Below, piece after piece: positions 26,460 through 38,480 of a DNA stretch of 64,000 nucleotides. This DNA comes from Microcebus murinus (Eukaryota; Chordata; Mammalia; Primates; Cheirogaleidae): contig NC_134115.1 of assembly GCF_040939455.1 (NCBI RefSeq), positions 26,004,727 to 26,068,726 on the forward strand. Reading direction: 5' to 3'. The position numbers were made by a program, and so were the translations under genes. Numbering within the stretch: position 1 is the first letter of the stretch; each line of letters begins with the position of its first letter. The notes under the pieces were generated by a model. That model was not told the DNA's origin. It ran no database searches and saw nothing but the letters and a program-made list of their open reading frames with translations.

Positions 26460-27565
26460 ACAGAGCCCTGTGAGTTTGGCTTCTTCAGTGTTCTCTCTGT
26501 GACCCTGTAGGTGACGGTATAACTTGGAATTTTTATTCTCTATTAAAAAGTCTCCTCTCCATGACGTGGATAACTTGTCAAGAAGGAATAAAAGAGTTTT
26601 TACCCCAACCCCAAGAAAGGGCAGAGGATAGACTATTGTGTTTCTAAGGTCCAAGCCCTTCTTAACGGTCCTTTAAGCTTCATTCTGAGGAAGAAAGAGT
26701 AGAAAGTACCTTTGATATTTTAGAAAGATGAAGACGGATAAAAGCCCAGACCCTGAGGGGATTCTAGAATTTTAAAAAAAAAAGGGGGGGTGGTGATTGT
26801 TGTTTCTGAGACAAGGAGATGCCTGGGTGTGTGCTTGGGTTTGGTGAAAGACCCCATAGGAGCGTGGCTGTGCAGCTTCTGGAAAGGTGCAGTGTCTGTA
26901 GCCTTAGGGTCCAGAATTATCAGAGAGCAAGCCGTATTATCCCTTTGTGCCACCCTCCTTCAAAGTCCCCGCTGCTCTGCAGGAATCTGTACGAGCTGAT
27001 GCGTTGCTAATGCGTGAAGCCGCAGGGCCAGGGGTAGAGTGGAAACACGGTGGTCCTGCAGAGCCCAGACAGTGCAGGCAGCGTGGACAGAGATTCACCA
27101 GGGCCACTTGAGAGTGGAATTCCAACACACTAGGTTTTGCTGCATAAGCCCCCAGAAATCTAAATGATCCAAAAGAAGGAGTTGAGAAGGCAGGAGTGTG
27201 ATAATAGATTTTCCTCCATTCTGCCAGTGGGGCCTAGAGCCATTTCCATTTTAATCTGAAAAGTAAGAAACTTGGCAAGATGTTAATCACAGAGCATGAA
27301 GCACTTCACGTCTGTTATATAAACTACAATGTTCATATTTGGGGTTTCACAAATATGTTGGAATTTATTTCATCAGTTATTTATCTAATCAGCATCTCAT
27401 AAAGGGAAACAGATAAATACAATGTTCTTTGCACTCTCCCAAGCCACGGGAGCCTAACTGCCCTGGAGTAGATACTTAATAAAATTGATGTAAATTCTGC
27501 AGTTGAGACTTAACAGTGAGCTATGGGAACACAGCATAGTGAGGGTCTAACCTGAGCAGGAGATG
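26460..27565. other. Unique DNA, no gene recognised
   Basis: Overlapping 60-77 codon frames on both strands at 26720-27128 show no domain. The region is somewhat GC-richer than its surroundings but has no CpG cluster. Confidence 0.4.
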
Positions 27566-27573
27566 ACCTTTGA

Positions 27574-27880
<307 letters not shown>

Positions 27881-28404
27881 TTGACTTGAGTCTTGATGCA
27901 TGGGATAGTTTGCTGTTTCTCCCTTCTCTGGTCTTTCCATGGGGACACCGCCAACCAATGCAAGTCCCCTTGAGGAGCACATCTGTGAACTCCTCTGTTT
28001 CCCTGAAACAGACAGGTGACACCTCACTCTCACCTACCCTAGCTCTCCAACGTTCACTGGACCCCATTTATTTCATGTGCCCCATTAAGGTAAGAGTTTC
28101 AGCTGGGTTCTGAATTTTCTCAGGCCACAGCCCAAACGTTGCCTTTAGTCCTCTTTTTCCTGTCCCATGCTCCCAGCCCTATAGACTTTACCAGTCAGAT
28201 TTGCTATGCCAGGTCTCTTGATCAAAACAAGGGGATCAAAGAAAAGGATCTGATAGGAAATATTCCTGGGTCTGTCATATTGCCAGAATCCATTCATTCC
28301 ACCCTTTCTGATTACGACTTCTGAACAGGTCGACCTATATCCATTGAGTATTTTAGTAGACACTTTGGCATTGAAAGACAAGAAAGATGGGAGCAATTAG
28401 AGTA

Positions 28405-28675
28405 TAGTGGCTTAGAACATAGGCTCTGAAGGCAGGTTTAGTTTTAAATTCTAGATTCTCCAACCCAGAGATTCTCATGTTTTCCCTCAACCTGCCCCCT
28501 CCAAACCAAGAAGGATGGCTCGCCACACCACTGCTTAGGAGCTGCTATTTCTGAGAATGTGGCATATCCCTAAGGGTAAAAATATATATTGAGAACTGCT
28601 GAGATGATTCATGTAAAGGGCCTGGTACATGCCTGGCACATTGTAAGCATAAATAAATGGTTGTTTTAGGTAACT
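28405..28675 (+). mobile_element. MIR SINE split by another old repeat
   Basis: The MIR 5' part is at 28405-28453 ('tagtggcttagaacataggc') and the MIR 3' part at 28602-28672 ('gggcctggtacatgcctggc'). The approximately 150 bp between ends in 'ttgagaactgct', which looks like a hAT terminus, so a small DNA transposon may have inserted. Confidence 0.55.
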
Positions 28676-28679
28676 GAAA

Positions 28680-29880
28680 TATAAATAGAAAATGTGTGAT
28701 TTTGGTAGCTGCTCTTGATTTACTGGCTAGCATAATGAGTGTCATGTACATCTTACACTAGCTACACACATTTAAGACACACATGTTTTATTAGTTACAC
28801 ACATTTAAGACTCATATCTTTATCTTTATGCAACGACACTTTACTAAAATACCAATTAATGATTTCTTATTTCTAAAACTGTTTCACATCTAATATTTCT
28901 CAAAAAGTTGCTTTTCCTTCATTTTTTATTCTGAATTCCCCCAAGCTACTAATTTTCAATATGAAGCTGCCATAATTAAACTTTTTCTTAAAGAAGAAAT
29001 CAACTTCTTTAGTCATGAGACCAAAGTTCAGCCCACATCAGAGGCAGTTATTGTGAATTCCTCCCTAAAATATTCAAACTGAGCATATGTGGAATTCAAA
29101 TTGGTTTCACTCAAAAAATGAAATCCTTGTAGGATCGTAGACTGTAAACACAAGAAACATACCCCTGCTATTTTATGCCTCCCCCACAAATTGTTTCCAT
29201 CCATGTCTCAAGTGCCAGTCTGTTTTCATGAATTTTAATTATAACCGGCACCAGATTGTTGCTGGGGATAAGGGTTGGGCTGGGAGAGTGGAGGGGATTT
29301 TGACATCTGATGAACCCCAGATAAGATAGGAGGTTTGCATCTGGAACTGGCTTCTTGAATGCAGGGAAAAGCTGGTGAGAGACCACGCTTTCTGGTCAGT
29401 CTAGTAGCAAACATCAACCACGAAGGTTTTCTCATTGGAAAAATACAAAAGGCAGAACTTCTGCAGTTAGTCTAAAATTAACAGATGAAAAAGAGAACTA
29501 CTGGAAATACAAACGTGATCTAAAGAAGGAATCCTGTGATCTAATGAAGAAGAATTAAAGAAAGCTTTGACTAATATCAGTGGTACTGTTGGAGACCATG
29601 GATGTTTCCAGATAGGAAAAATTTTGAAGAGACATGACCATGGAGATGTGAAATTATATATCTGTTTTGGCTAGAAAAGAAATAGAGGTGGCATCTCATT
29701 TAGCACAGTTTGTGGTATAAAAGTGGGCTCTTTGTAACTCAACAAATACCAAATAAATTTAAATGATTGGAACAAATTTTTTTCCTAAGGGAAGTGATTT
29801 ATTGCTTTGACATAAAGCGAACAAAGTCAATATCATCAAAATCAATCTTCTCTTGACACTAGGAAAATTGTGCCATCATC
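28680..29880. other. Unique AT-rich DNA, no gene recognised
   Basis: No identified feature. A local repeat of 'acacatttaagac' occurs at 28766 and 28799. Confidence 0.4.
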
Positions 29881-29883
29881 TCC

Positions 29884-30105
29884 AAATATACCCAAAATCT
29901 GCAAAGTGCACACATTTTTATATATATATATATACATATATATATATCAGTAAAATTCAGTGATCTCTATAATCATACAATAATTTCCCCAGCACAAATA
30001 TACCCAAATATACCCAAAATCTGCAAAGTGCACACATTTTTATATATATATCAGTAAAATTCAGTGATTTCTATAATCATACAATAATTTCCCCAGCACA
30101 AAAGC
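29884..30105. repeat. 122 bp direct tandem duplication with internal TA repeat
   Basis: Copy 1 starts at 29884 and copy 2 at 30006, both beginning 'aaatatacccaaaatctgca' and ending 'aatttccccagcacaaa'. Copy 2 is about 20 bp shorter, almost wholly in the TA microsatellite. Outside the TA tract I count about one mismatch, so the duplication is young. Confidence 0.9.
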
Positions 30106-30479
30106 AAACAGACAGTAGCAGAGGTGTCAATATTTTACAAAGCACATTTAATCAGTAATAGCTCTAGTACTTAAACAACCAGAAATAAGAATAGACAACA
30201 TTAATGTGGAAAATGTAAACTATGCAAGCAAGTCTGTGCCAATATGAAATAATATTTATACAGAGGAAAATTCAAAGGAATTATTGTGATTGTGTCACTC
30301 TACCCAAGCCTTCCGCAGGTCAAGGGAAGTTCAGTCAAAAGAAAGGTCAGGCAGCAATAAATCCAAGATATCCTCACAGGAAGGTTGAATCCATACATCA
30401 TTGTCTAAATCAGTACCTTCTAAATTTTTTGACCCATGCACCTATGAGTAAAACTAATTTTAAGCATGTACCTTCAATT

Positions 30480-30640
30480 TAAATGTATATATGCACATGT
30501 ATTGTATATAAAGCATGTATACATGCATGTACTATTATATTTCTATATGCAAATGTAATATATGTGCATATATTATTTTATGATATATTATAGTATATGC
30601 ATGCACTATTATACTAACACATTATACATAATAAAATAAA
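30480..30640. repeat. TA/TGCA-rich low-complexity tract
   Basis: Alternating 'atgcatg' and 'tatata' motifs, including several self-complementary hexamers. No gene. Confidence 0.6.
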
Positions 30641-30654
30641 AATACACAAAATGG

Positions 30655-31010
30655 GCCGGGCGTGGTGGCTCATGCCTGTAATCCTAGCACTTTGGGAGGC
30701 CGAGGTGGGCGGATTGCTCAAGATCAGGAGTTCGAAACCAGTCTGAGGGAGACCCCGTCTCTACCAAAAATAGAAATAAATTAATTGACCAACTAAAAAT
30801 ATGTATACAAAAAATTAGCCAGGCATGGTGGTGCATGCCTGTAGTCCCAGCTACTCGGGAGGCTGAGGCAGTAGGATCGCTGAGCTCCGGAGATTGAGGT
30901 TGCTGTGAGCCAGGCTGACGCCACGGCACTCACTCTAGCCTGGGCAACAAAGTGAGACTCTGTCTCAAAAAAAAATAAAAAATAAAAAAATAAAAAATAA
31001 AATAAAATAA
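30655..31010 (+). mobile_element. Alu SINE, linker type
   Basis: Dimeric Alu with linker variant 'ttaattgaccaactaaaaat' and an (A)nT-interrupted tail. The TSD 'aaaatacacaaaatg' lies at 30640-30654 and 31011-31025. A short deletion removes part of the left arm near the 'gagcaagagcgagacc' segment. Confidence 0.95.
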
Positions 31011-31029
31011 AAAATACACAAAATGAAAA

Positions 31030-32180
31030 TGTTAAAAGGATGAGATAAAAGTAACATAGGTAGTGGTTTATTTTATTTTTATTCTATTTATTAATTTACA
31101 AAGAAATCTTTCTGTTCTCACTTTAAAAATTATTAATACTATTAAAACTTATGTAAATGTGATTTGACATATATGTATATTTAACTGTTGTGATTAAGTC
31201 TGACAGTATGTTCATTATTTCTGGACCTCATTATCTTGCCTACTAAATCATGGCACTCATTTTTTAAAGCCAGTTATCTAATTATAAAAAAGTTTTTGTT
31301 TAAATTTGACAAAGCATTCCATTAGGGTGAGGCCTATAATAACAAAGGAAATAAATACATATTTCACATATTCTCTTGATCATTTCAAAATTCATTATAA
31401 TTTTTTAATTCATCTTTTATGTCTCCTTTGGCTGGTGACAAATTGGTTCTATAGGATAAAGAAAAATGTGAACTCTGCCATTTTTTCCATTATTAAGCAG
31501 TGCATTAATTCTTATCTTCAATCACAGATATTTTTTCAGTAATCTATTTGTCCATTTTGTAAAATAGACAATGAAATCCCTAAATCCACTTAACCAGGTA
31601 GCTGCAAACTGCAGTGTGTGTCAAGACACTGAAATCAAGCAAGAGAGAACCCCACAGCCAGTTCTTTGGGATTAGGGGACTTCCACTAATCCTTTAAGAA
31701 ACCTCAGATACCTGTCTGATAGTATGTCTGTGCAGTGACTTACGCCATTCTATATATTAAATATTAGTAAAGCTTAATTTCTTCTCTCTACATATTAATA
31801 TAAAAACCATAAGTTTTTACACACACCAATGAGTGGTCTTGTTCACTCCCTGGTGAGCATGTCCTCCACTTTGAAACGTGTGTCTCTTCATAAAAGGCCT
31901 GTTCTTCTCTCTCCCCGCAGAGTAAATAAATATCTGTTTTATGGCCCATGGAGTAATTCTGGGGGTGAGGTTACAGATTAACAATTGCTTAGCACTTCTC
32001 GAGACTTTGGATTCCTGAATTAATTTCTTTTGTGGAGAATCCAACCAAGAAATACCATCATTCATTCATTCCATAGATATTTACTGAGATTCCACTATCT
32101 TACCCTTTCAAATTTCATATAAAAAAGAATTTGAATAATTTAGAACCAAAATGAATACTCCCTAAATAATCTAGACCTGA
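31030..32180. other. Unique AT-rich DNA, no gene recognised
   Basis: An L2-like antisense scrap is at 32058-32095 ('cattcattcattccatagat'). Otherwise nothing identified. Confidence 0.4.
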
Positions 32181-32184
32181 GGTC

Positions 32185-32445
32185 AGAATCTTTTTCTATA
32201 AAGGGCCAGATAGTAAGTACTTTCAGTATTGCAGCTCATACCACCTGTTGCAACTACTCAACTCTGCCACTGTGGTGTAAAAGCAGTCATAGACGTAGGT
32301 AAAATGAGGTGCCTGGCTGTGTTCCAATAAAACTTTCTTTATAAAAATAGGTAGCAGATCTCCCATTCATGGATGTAGAAAATAAAAAAAAAAAAAAATA
32401 GGTAGCAGGAAGGATTTGACTTGTAGGCTGTAGTTCTCCAACCCC
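32185..32445. mobile_element. hAT-type DNA transposon, split by a poly(A) insertion
   Basis: Matches a common mammalian hAT repeat containing 'tataaagggccagatagtaa', 'gttccaataaaactttcttt' and 'ggctgtagttctccaacccc'. The element is interrupted at 32358-32398. Exact subfamily not assigned. Confidence 0.65.
32344..32408 (+). mobile_element. Ultra-short poly(A) retro-insertion in hAT element
   Basis: The host sequence 'ataggtagcag' appears before and after a 41 bp insert (32358-32398), made of about 25 unique bases and a 15-A tail. Removing the insert restores the host element, which proves direction and order. Source RNA unknown. Confidence 0.8.
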
Positions 32446-33004
32446 TTATCTAGACAATTGCTTCACTACCCTACCTGATTTGACTATAGTGATATGGGCC
32501 TAAGAAATTTTACTTATCTGACTTTTTAGTCATACTATTTTCTTTTATTTGAATAAGAAAATTAGAGCAAGCTAGTCATTTTCTTGATGCATATTCAGAC
32601 ACATCTTTACTTTTCCAGATACCTTCTTTAGTTTTTGTCCCCAGATGCACTGACCAAATGAGTTTAGTCCTGTATTTCTTACAAAATTAATTTGATATAG
32701 AGTCACAATAACAATTGAAAGGCATAGTTTGGATCTTCAAAAGAATAAAGATCTCCTTGAACAATATAATGCAGGCTGGCTTCAAGATGAATCATGTTTG
32801 TTTTTGTGTGTGACAACATATATGTCGAATGCTACAGGGGCAGGAAAAGCAAAGTATAGCTTGCCAGGAAGAGGGTTAAATTCCACTGTAATAGGTAAAA
32901 AAAAAAAAAAAAACTACCTAGTAATGACTACATCATGCTACTTGCAACCTCTAGTTCACTTCTCAATGTACTCTAAGATATGTTCTACCTCAACACTTAC
33001 CCAG

Positions 33005-33140
33005 TGATTTTCAAACTTGAGTGTCCACAAGTTTCACCTGGGCAGTTAGTTAAAATGTTGATTATCCGTAAGTCTTCTGGGCTGAGATCCAGGAATCTGT
33101 CACCAAGCATTTCCGGTGATTCTGATGGGGCCAGCCATAA
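33005..33140 (+). mobile_element. hAT-Charlie remnant (MER20/MER58-like)
   Basis: 'agtgattttcaaacttgagt', 'tttcacctgggcagttagtt' and 'tgattctgatggggcc' follow the order of Charlie-type nonautonomous elements. Confidence 0.6.
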
Positions 33141-33153
33141 GAAGAGAGTAAAC

Positions 33154-33173
33154 AGAACAGAGTACTCTGTTCT
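33154..33173. repeat. 20 bp perfect palindrome
   Basis: 'agaacagagtactctgttct' equals its own reverse complement. The sequence 'aagaacagagta' recurs directly at 33177-33188. It could extrude as a small cruciform. The AGAACA/TGTTCT half sites have an 8 bp gap, not the 3 bp of steroid-receptor elements. Confidence 0.85.
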
Positions 33174-33202
33174 AAAAAGAACAGAGTAAATTTGCTGAGT
33201 TC

Positions 33203-33273
33203 AAAATCTCCCCTGCATCCCCTGGATGTTCACAAAGAAATATAAAAAAAAAAAAAAAAAAATCTCCCCTGCA
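33203..33273 (+). mobile_element. Ultra-short poly(A) retro-insertion with 15 bp TSD
   Basis: TSD 'aaaatctcccctgca' at 33203-33217 and 33259-33273. The insert (33218-33258) has about 23 unique bases and about 18 A. Same architecture as the inserts at 12516, 32344 and 51227, but with a different unique part. Confidence 0.85.
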
Positions 33274-34324
33274 AGGCTGGAGTGATAATTAGTGAAGCCA
33301 TATCTGAAGTTCCTAAATCAGAACTTGGCAGATAGTAGATACTCAATAGATGTAAATAATTTTATAATTATTGTGGTATAATTATTACTCTATATGTAAA
33401 GAGAGCCATAAATCCCACCTTAGGAAAACTGGAGGCACTGAAACTGCAATTAGGTGAAAAGGGAAGGAAGGAATTAATAAATCTTCAATACCAAAATTGG
33501 ATGCACTATGCAAAGGTCAGGAACTTCAAGAGTTAAAAAGAAAGGTCATAACTAACTGCTGAATCATTAGGTAATCATTAAACCAAACTAGAGACAAGTA
33601 ATGAAGGAAAGGGGGAAAAGGCCTTAATAGCTATTTGCCCATATGTCACAAAATTAAAGCAATGACATGTTTATTATCAGTCATCTGGGCCTTAACCACA
33701 GTTCTATGATTCTCTTTGCCTGAGTACACCTGAATTTAGGGCTATAAAATCGAGAAAGTAGTGGGACTTAGGGAAAAGGGAGATTTTCAAACTGTAATTG
33801 AAGTCAGAGAGCCATTCCAGCCAAACAAGATCATTGCTCCTCTCAATAAATCCCCAGAGACCGATGGCTTTGCCATTTGCTTAGCCCTTGGAAAAGGATG
33901 TCTCGAACTGTTTTCAGGCCAGGCTGGTCCTGGTTCTTGCATTTGCTTGCTCATTCATTCATCCAACCAATATTTAATAAGCTCCGACCGTGTGCCAAGT
34001 ACTGTCGTAGGCACTTGGGATACATAAGTGAACAAAACCCAGATAAACAGATCCCTACCCTTATAGAACTTACAAAGGGAGGCAGATAAGAGAAAATAAA
34101 CCCAATGAATAAATAAATTATAAAATATGAAAAGGAAAAGTGGCAGGGTGTAGGAGAAGGTGTGAGTGTGAGGGGTGGTCAAGGTGAGCCTTAGTGGGAA
34201 AGTGAGATTTCAGCTGAGACCTGGGGGAGGTGAGGGAGCAGGAGCCTGGCAGGCAGCTACAGGGAGGGCGACAAAGACTTCAAAGGTCATAGGGCCAGAG
34301 AGTGCAGGACTGTTGTTGCTGTTT

Positions 34325-34435
34325 TAAGTCTAGTGAAGCGCAATAGCGAGAAGGAAGGAAAGAGAAGAACAAGGGGTTCGATCTGTAACTGACTGTGAAC
34401 AGTCGATTGAGATAGCTCAGTACCTTCAGACCAGG
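34325..34435 (-). pseudogene. Y1 RNA retropseudogene (older copy)
   Basis: The minus strand follows vertebrate Y1 RNA, the small Pol III RNA bound by Ro60. It carries the central 'tcgattgagatagctcagta' equivalent and the 'ctgtaactgactgtgaaca' stretch. Compared with the second copy at 40199, the 3' stem is altered (the 'gactagtc' block is reduced to 'tctagt') and there are about ten further changes. On the plus strand a T-rich 'gttgttgctgtttt' precedes it, which is the decayed A tail of the antisense copy. The TSD is not clear. Y RNA promoters are external, so a retrocopy is not expected to be transcribed. Confidence 0.85.
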
Positions 34436-34492
34436 TGGGACTTTTTAAAAATAATACCAAGGAGCCAGCGTGGCTGGAGGAGAGTGAATAAT

Positions 34493-34868
34493 AAAGAATA
34501 AGAGCAGAGATGGGCATTTATTGAAACCTTAAAATCTGTACCCCCATAATATGCTGAAATAAAAAAAAATTAAAAAAAAAAATGAGGGAATTCTTAATTA
34601 CAACTTTAAAACCACACTATCCAATAGCCACACATGGCTACTGAGAAACTTAAAATGTGTGTTATCCAAATTGAGATGTACTTCAACTGTAAAATACATA
34701 CTGCATTTTGAACACTTAATTCAAAAACATGCACAATATTTCATAACCAATGTTTTATACTGACTATATATAGAAATATTTTAGATACTTAAATCCAAAT
34801 ATTGGACTGGGTTAAATAAAATGTATTATTAAAATAATAAAAAAAAAAAAAGAATAAGAGCAGAGATG
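34493..34868 (+). mobile_element. 5'-truncated L1 with 3' transduction
   Basis: A 20 bp TSD, 'aaagaataagagcagagatg', sits at 34493-34512 and identically at 34849-34868. Inside, in order: 48 bp of strepsirrhine L1 3' end (34513-34560, 'tgtacccccataatatgctg'), a first A tail (to about 34582), about 255 bp of non-L1 sequence resembling a hAT-type repeat ('caatagccacacatggctac'), an AATAAA at 34815-34820, and a second A tail of about 12. A single insertion spans both tails. This is the signature of read-through of the weak L1 polyadenylation signal in a progenitor element. Confidence 0.88.
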
Positions 34869-35019
34869 TAATTGAGGGCCTTGCAGGACGTTTCCTGCAA
34901 GAACTCTGGCTTTTACTCTGAAATGAGAAGACTCTGTACGGTTTTGCGCACAGGAGTGACATATCTGATTTAGGCTTGAAAAGGCCTTGTCGTGTGGAGA
35001 GTGAGCGAAGAGCAGCAGT

Positions 35020-36005
35020 GGACGTGCCTGCAGTAACCATGCTGCGGAGCTTATTGCCTCTGGCGACAGTGCTTGGGCGCTCCCGGCAAAGACTGACCTC
35101 TGCCTGTGCTTGATCACTGACCCTTAACTGAAGGTTCTGCTTGCTGCTCGGTTTTGACCTCTGGCCACCATATAATCTAATTACGGGGTCCCAGCCATCC
35201 TATTGTTCTCTCGAATTTGCCTTAGCTACTCCCAAAAGGTGCACAAAGTTCAATCTTTTTCATCCGACAATTTCCAGAGCCCATCAATATATGAAAAATC
35301 AATTGGAAAACAGAAGCACTCGAAACCTACTTTAAGGAGTAAAATAAGTATCTGAAAATAAGTATCATATTTTCAGTTTCTACCGTATGCCAGGTACTGT
35401 GCTTTATGTATATTAACAGTTAATCCTCTTAACCCAGGGAGCTGGTCTTATTATTATAATGTCTCAGTGGTAGAAACCATGTCTTGAAATCATGGAGTAA
35501 TTGATAAAAACAGAAGACAGGGTTTCAAACCTAGAAAATGATACTACTACCCTATAATATGTAATTAGCTTTGTTATAAATATTTATGCCCAAAAGTCCT
35601 GGTTAGAAAAATGTTTTTCAGGATCTTATTCGCACTATTCATGACTATAGTACATCCTGTTCATACTGTACTCAGAGAACAAAAGAAACTTTAGCCTGGC
35701 CCTGACCTCAACATGACAAAATCTCTCTAATCAGACACGATCTGGACTGGTAGTTAGCTGGTTAATAAAAGAGAAAAAATAAAAATAAAATGAGGAAAGA
35801 TAAGAAGTTATACTTGTATACCCAAATAATTTACGTTGGCATCCATCATTTCTTTCTGTATCTACTCATCAATCTTTTGCTGTAGAACATTTTCTTACAG
35901 TCTGGAGTTCTGTTACTTTTTTGAATAGCGCATCATCCTTTGATCTCCAGTTTCAGTTTCCTTAAAGTGAAATAAGAAAAGAAGATCAGCTGTGAAGAAA
36001 CATGG
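35020..36005. other. Mostly unique DNA with a MIR scrap
   Basis: A MIR-like antisense fragment lies near 35390-35535 ('tgccaggtactgtgctttat'). No gene supported. Confidence 0.4.
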
Positions 36006-36017
36006 AAACAGACTTCT

Positions 36018-36169
36018 GAGCTGGCGTGGTGGCTCATTCCTGTAATCCCACCACTTTGGAAGGCCGAAGCGGGAGGATAACCTGAGGCCAAAAGTTGGAG
36101 ACCAGCCTGGTCAATATTGAGACCCTGCCTCTACAAAAAATAGAAAAAGAAAAAGAAAAAAAAAAAAGT
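36018..36169 (+). mobile_element. Free left Alu monomer (FLAM)
   Basis: A single left arm ('ggcgtggtggctcattcctg' to 'gaccctgcctctacaaaaaa') ends in its own A-rich tail with no right arm. The TSD 'agacttct' is at 36010-36017 and 36170-36177. This is a fossil monomer that predates dimeric Alus. Confidence 0.88.
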
Positions 36170-36179
36170 AGACTTCTCT

Positions 36180-37670
36180 AGATATTTACAAATATTTTCT
36201 AATTTTTTATGATGATGTTCATATGTGATTATATGACATTTATCCTTCCCTTATATATCCTATTCAAAGCATTCAGTTTTAATTCTCATAGTAACAGTTC
36301 TCTTTCTCTTCACACTCTTATTTCTTTGGCTTTCATACTATTTAATAAATTATGTCATTTCAGTAACAAATACCACAGGCATAAACAGATTTGGGAACTA
36401 ACTCAGCTGATTCTTGGTAAACATAAAACTCAACTGATAGGGGCAGAATGGATGAGCACACTAGAATAATCTCTGGGCTGCTAGTATTCTGTAGCAAGCA
36501 CTGTCCAACCTGTTTTACAGAGAGAATGGAGAGCATGCATTACTCTCATGGGTCGCTTAAGTGGAGGTTGATTAACGGAGCATCTTCGGTATAGATTATT
36601 GGATGCCAAGTAATGAAATGTTACTTGGAATTGCAGGACATAGGAACTGGAAGAAACAGTAACAAAAATAGCTGGCACAATCCAATCATTTAAGATAAAA
36701 AAAACAACTTGAGAGTCTATCTTCCCAAGATTATTTCATTAGTAGGGAAAAGAACAGCTTTGATGCTCTCTGTTCAGTGTTCCTTCCCACACTGGAGCAT
36801 TCCATTTTGTCATTACCGGATAAAGTTACTTAAATGACCTAATTTTCCCTTTTCCTTCATCTTTCTGTCTTCAAATGCAGTGCAAAAAAGGATTTCTCTC
36901 ACCTGAGACTAACAGTTTTATTACCTAAAAACAGAGATGTTCTACTTTGAGATTTTCAAGTAAAAAAAGACTACTTTGTTTTGTTTCTTTTAGATTTCAA
37001 TGTCAATTTCATGTCTCTCCCAAAATATGAAAACTCAGCATCAAATTTTCTATATATGTGACCCTTTGAATTCACAGAGACTCACATTTGCACATTGGTC
37101 AGGGACTAGAAAATAGCTTGAAAGAAAAAAAATGACTGAAATACTAGAAAGACTGAAAAAAAAATAAACAAGAAACCAAACTTGCAGCTGGCTTTTCCAG
37201 ATATTTTGCCAAGATGCCTAAGGTCATTGGTAACTACTCTGTTTTCGTGTAATACTATCAAAAATATCTACCATCAAAATAGATCAGAAATTATAATATT
37301 TACTTTGCAAAAAGTACAAGGCTTGTATGATGTGTACTCATCTATATTTATAAAAATCAGTCAAAATATAATGAAATAAAAGTCTAAAAATAGAACTGGG
37401 GAATTAGAACCAGATTTCATAGTCTCCTATTTTTTTTTCTTATTTATTTTATTTTTCCTATTTATTTTCTTTCTGCCAGGAACATATCTATAAAAAATTG
37501 ATTTGGCATCAGTAAATGTGTATGGGTGTTAACTCCACCTTCAACTTGGGCCTCAACCTTCTAGTAATAATCAGCTACTTTTAAGCCCCAGGTCTCATGA
37601 TTACTTCCCCCAAAAAAGGAGTGGTAGGTACTTAGCATCCTCTACTGGGGGGAGTATCAGTACTCCCTCC
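36180..37670. other. Unique AT-rich DNA, no gene recognised
   Basis: No repeat or gene identified. Two T-rich patches lie at 37428-37470. Confidence 0.4.
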
Positions 37671-37676
37671 CTCCCC

Positions 37677-37964
<288 letters not shown>

Positions 37965-38129
37965 TTCTTGCTGGAAATCCTCACCCCAGCTAGAAAGCAT
38001 CACACTGGCACTGTCTTGGGGATCACGTGGGTAATTGTTCTACATGAACTTTTAAATATTTACTTCAAAGCTTCCATGGTTCTTTTCTATATTCCACTGG
38101 TTCTTTTCGACTCTCATTGATTTTTCTCT

Positions 38130-38480
38130 GTTTTCTCACAGATATTTTTCCTTCATTTTATCTTTAAATATTGGGATTCCACACAGTTCCAGACTTGACC
38201 CATTGTTCTTTGTAGTCACCTAGTCTCCTACATAACTTCATTCCCTCTCAGAATCTTGACTATCCCTTGCTAGGGACTATCAAATCTATGCACCAGCCCA
38301 GCTTCTCATCAGTAAGTGACAGTCATGTCAAATTCCCACCAAACAGCTCTATCTGATGACTATTGGACATTTCAAATCCATCCTATCGAAAACTAGACAT
38401 CTGATCTCCTTTTCTTCCAAAACTGCTCTGTTTCATGTGTTCTTTCTCTCAACTGGAAGGACCAATTACCCAATTCAGAA
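38130..38480. mobile_element. Possible L2 internal fragment
   Basis: Order and wording resemble a mammalian LINE-2 coding-region remnant ('ctatctgatgactattggac', 'ttcaaatccatcctatcgaa'). Low similarity; no frame survives. Confidence 0.35.

Larger units (their letters stand above)
33945..35010 (-). mobile_element. L2 LINE 3' region, interrupted twice
   Basis: Antisense L2: 'attcattcatccaaccaata', 'gtgccaagtactgtcgtagg', then further in 'ccagcgtggctggaggagag' and 'ttgagggccttgcaggacgt'. Two later insertions split it: a Y1 RNA retrocopy (34325-34435) and a truncated L1 with a transduction (34513-34848). Without them the L2 sequence reads continuously. Confidence 0.75.

Noticed and set aside
29884..30105. 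CRISPR-like or satellite array
   Set aside because: Only two units, AT-rich, no spacer pattern; a simple tandem duplication in a vertebrate genome.
33154..33173. Steroid-receptor response element
   Set aside because: The AGAACA and TGTTCT half sites are separated by 8 bp, not the required 3 bp.
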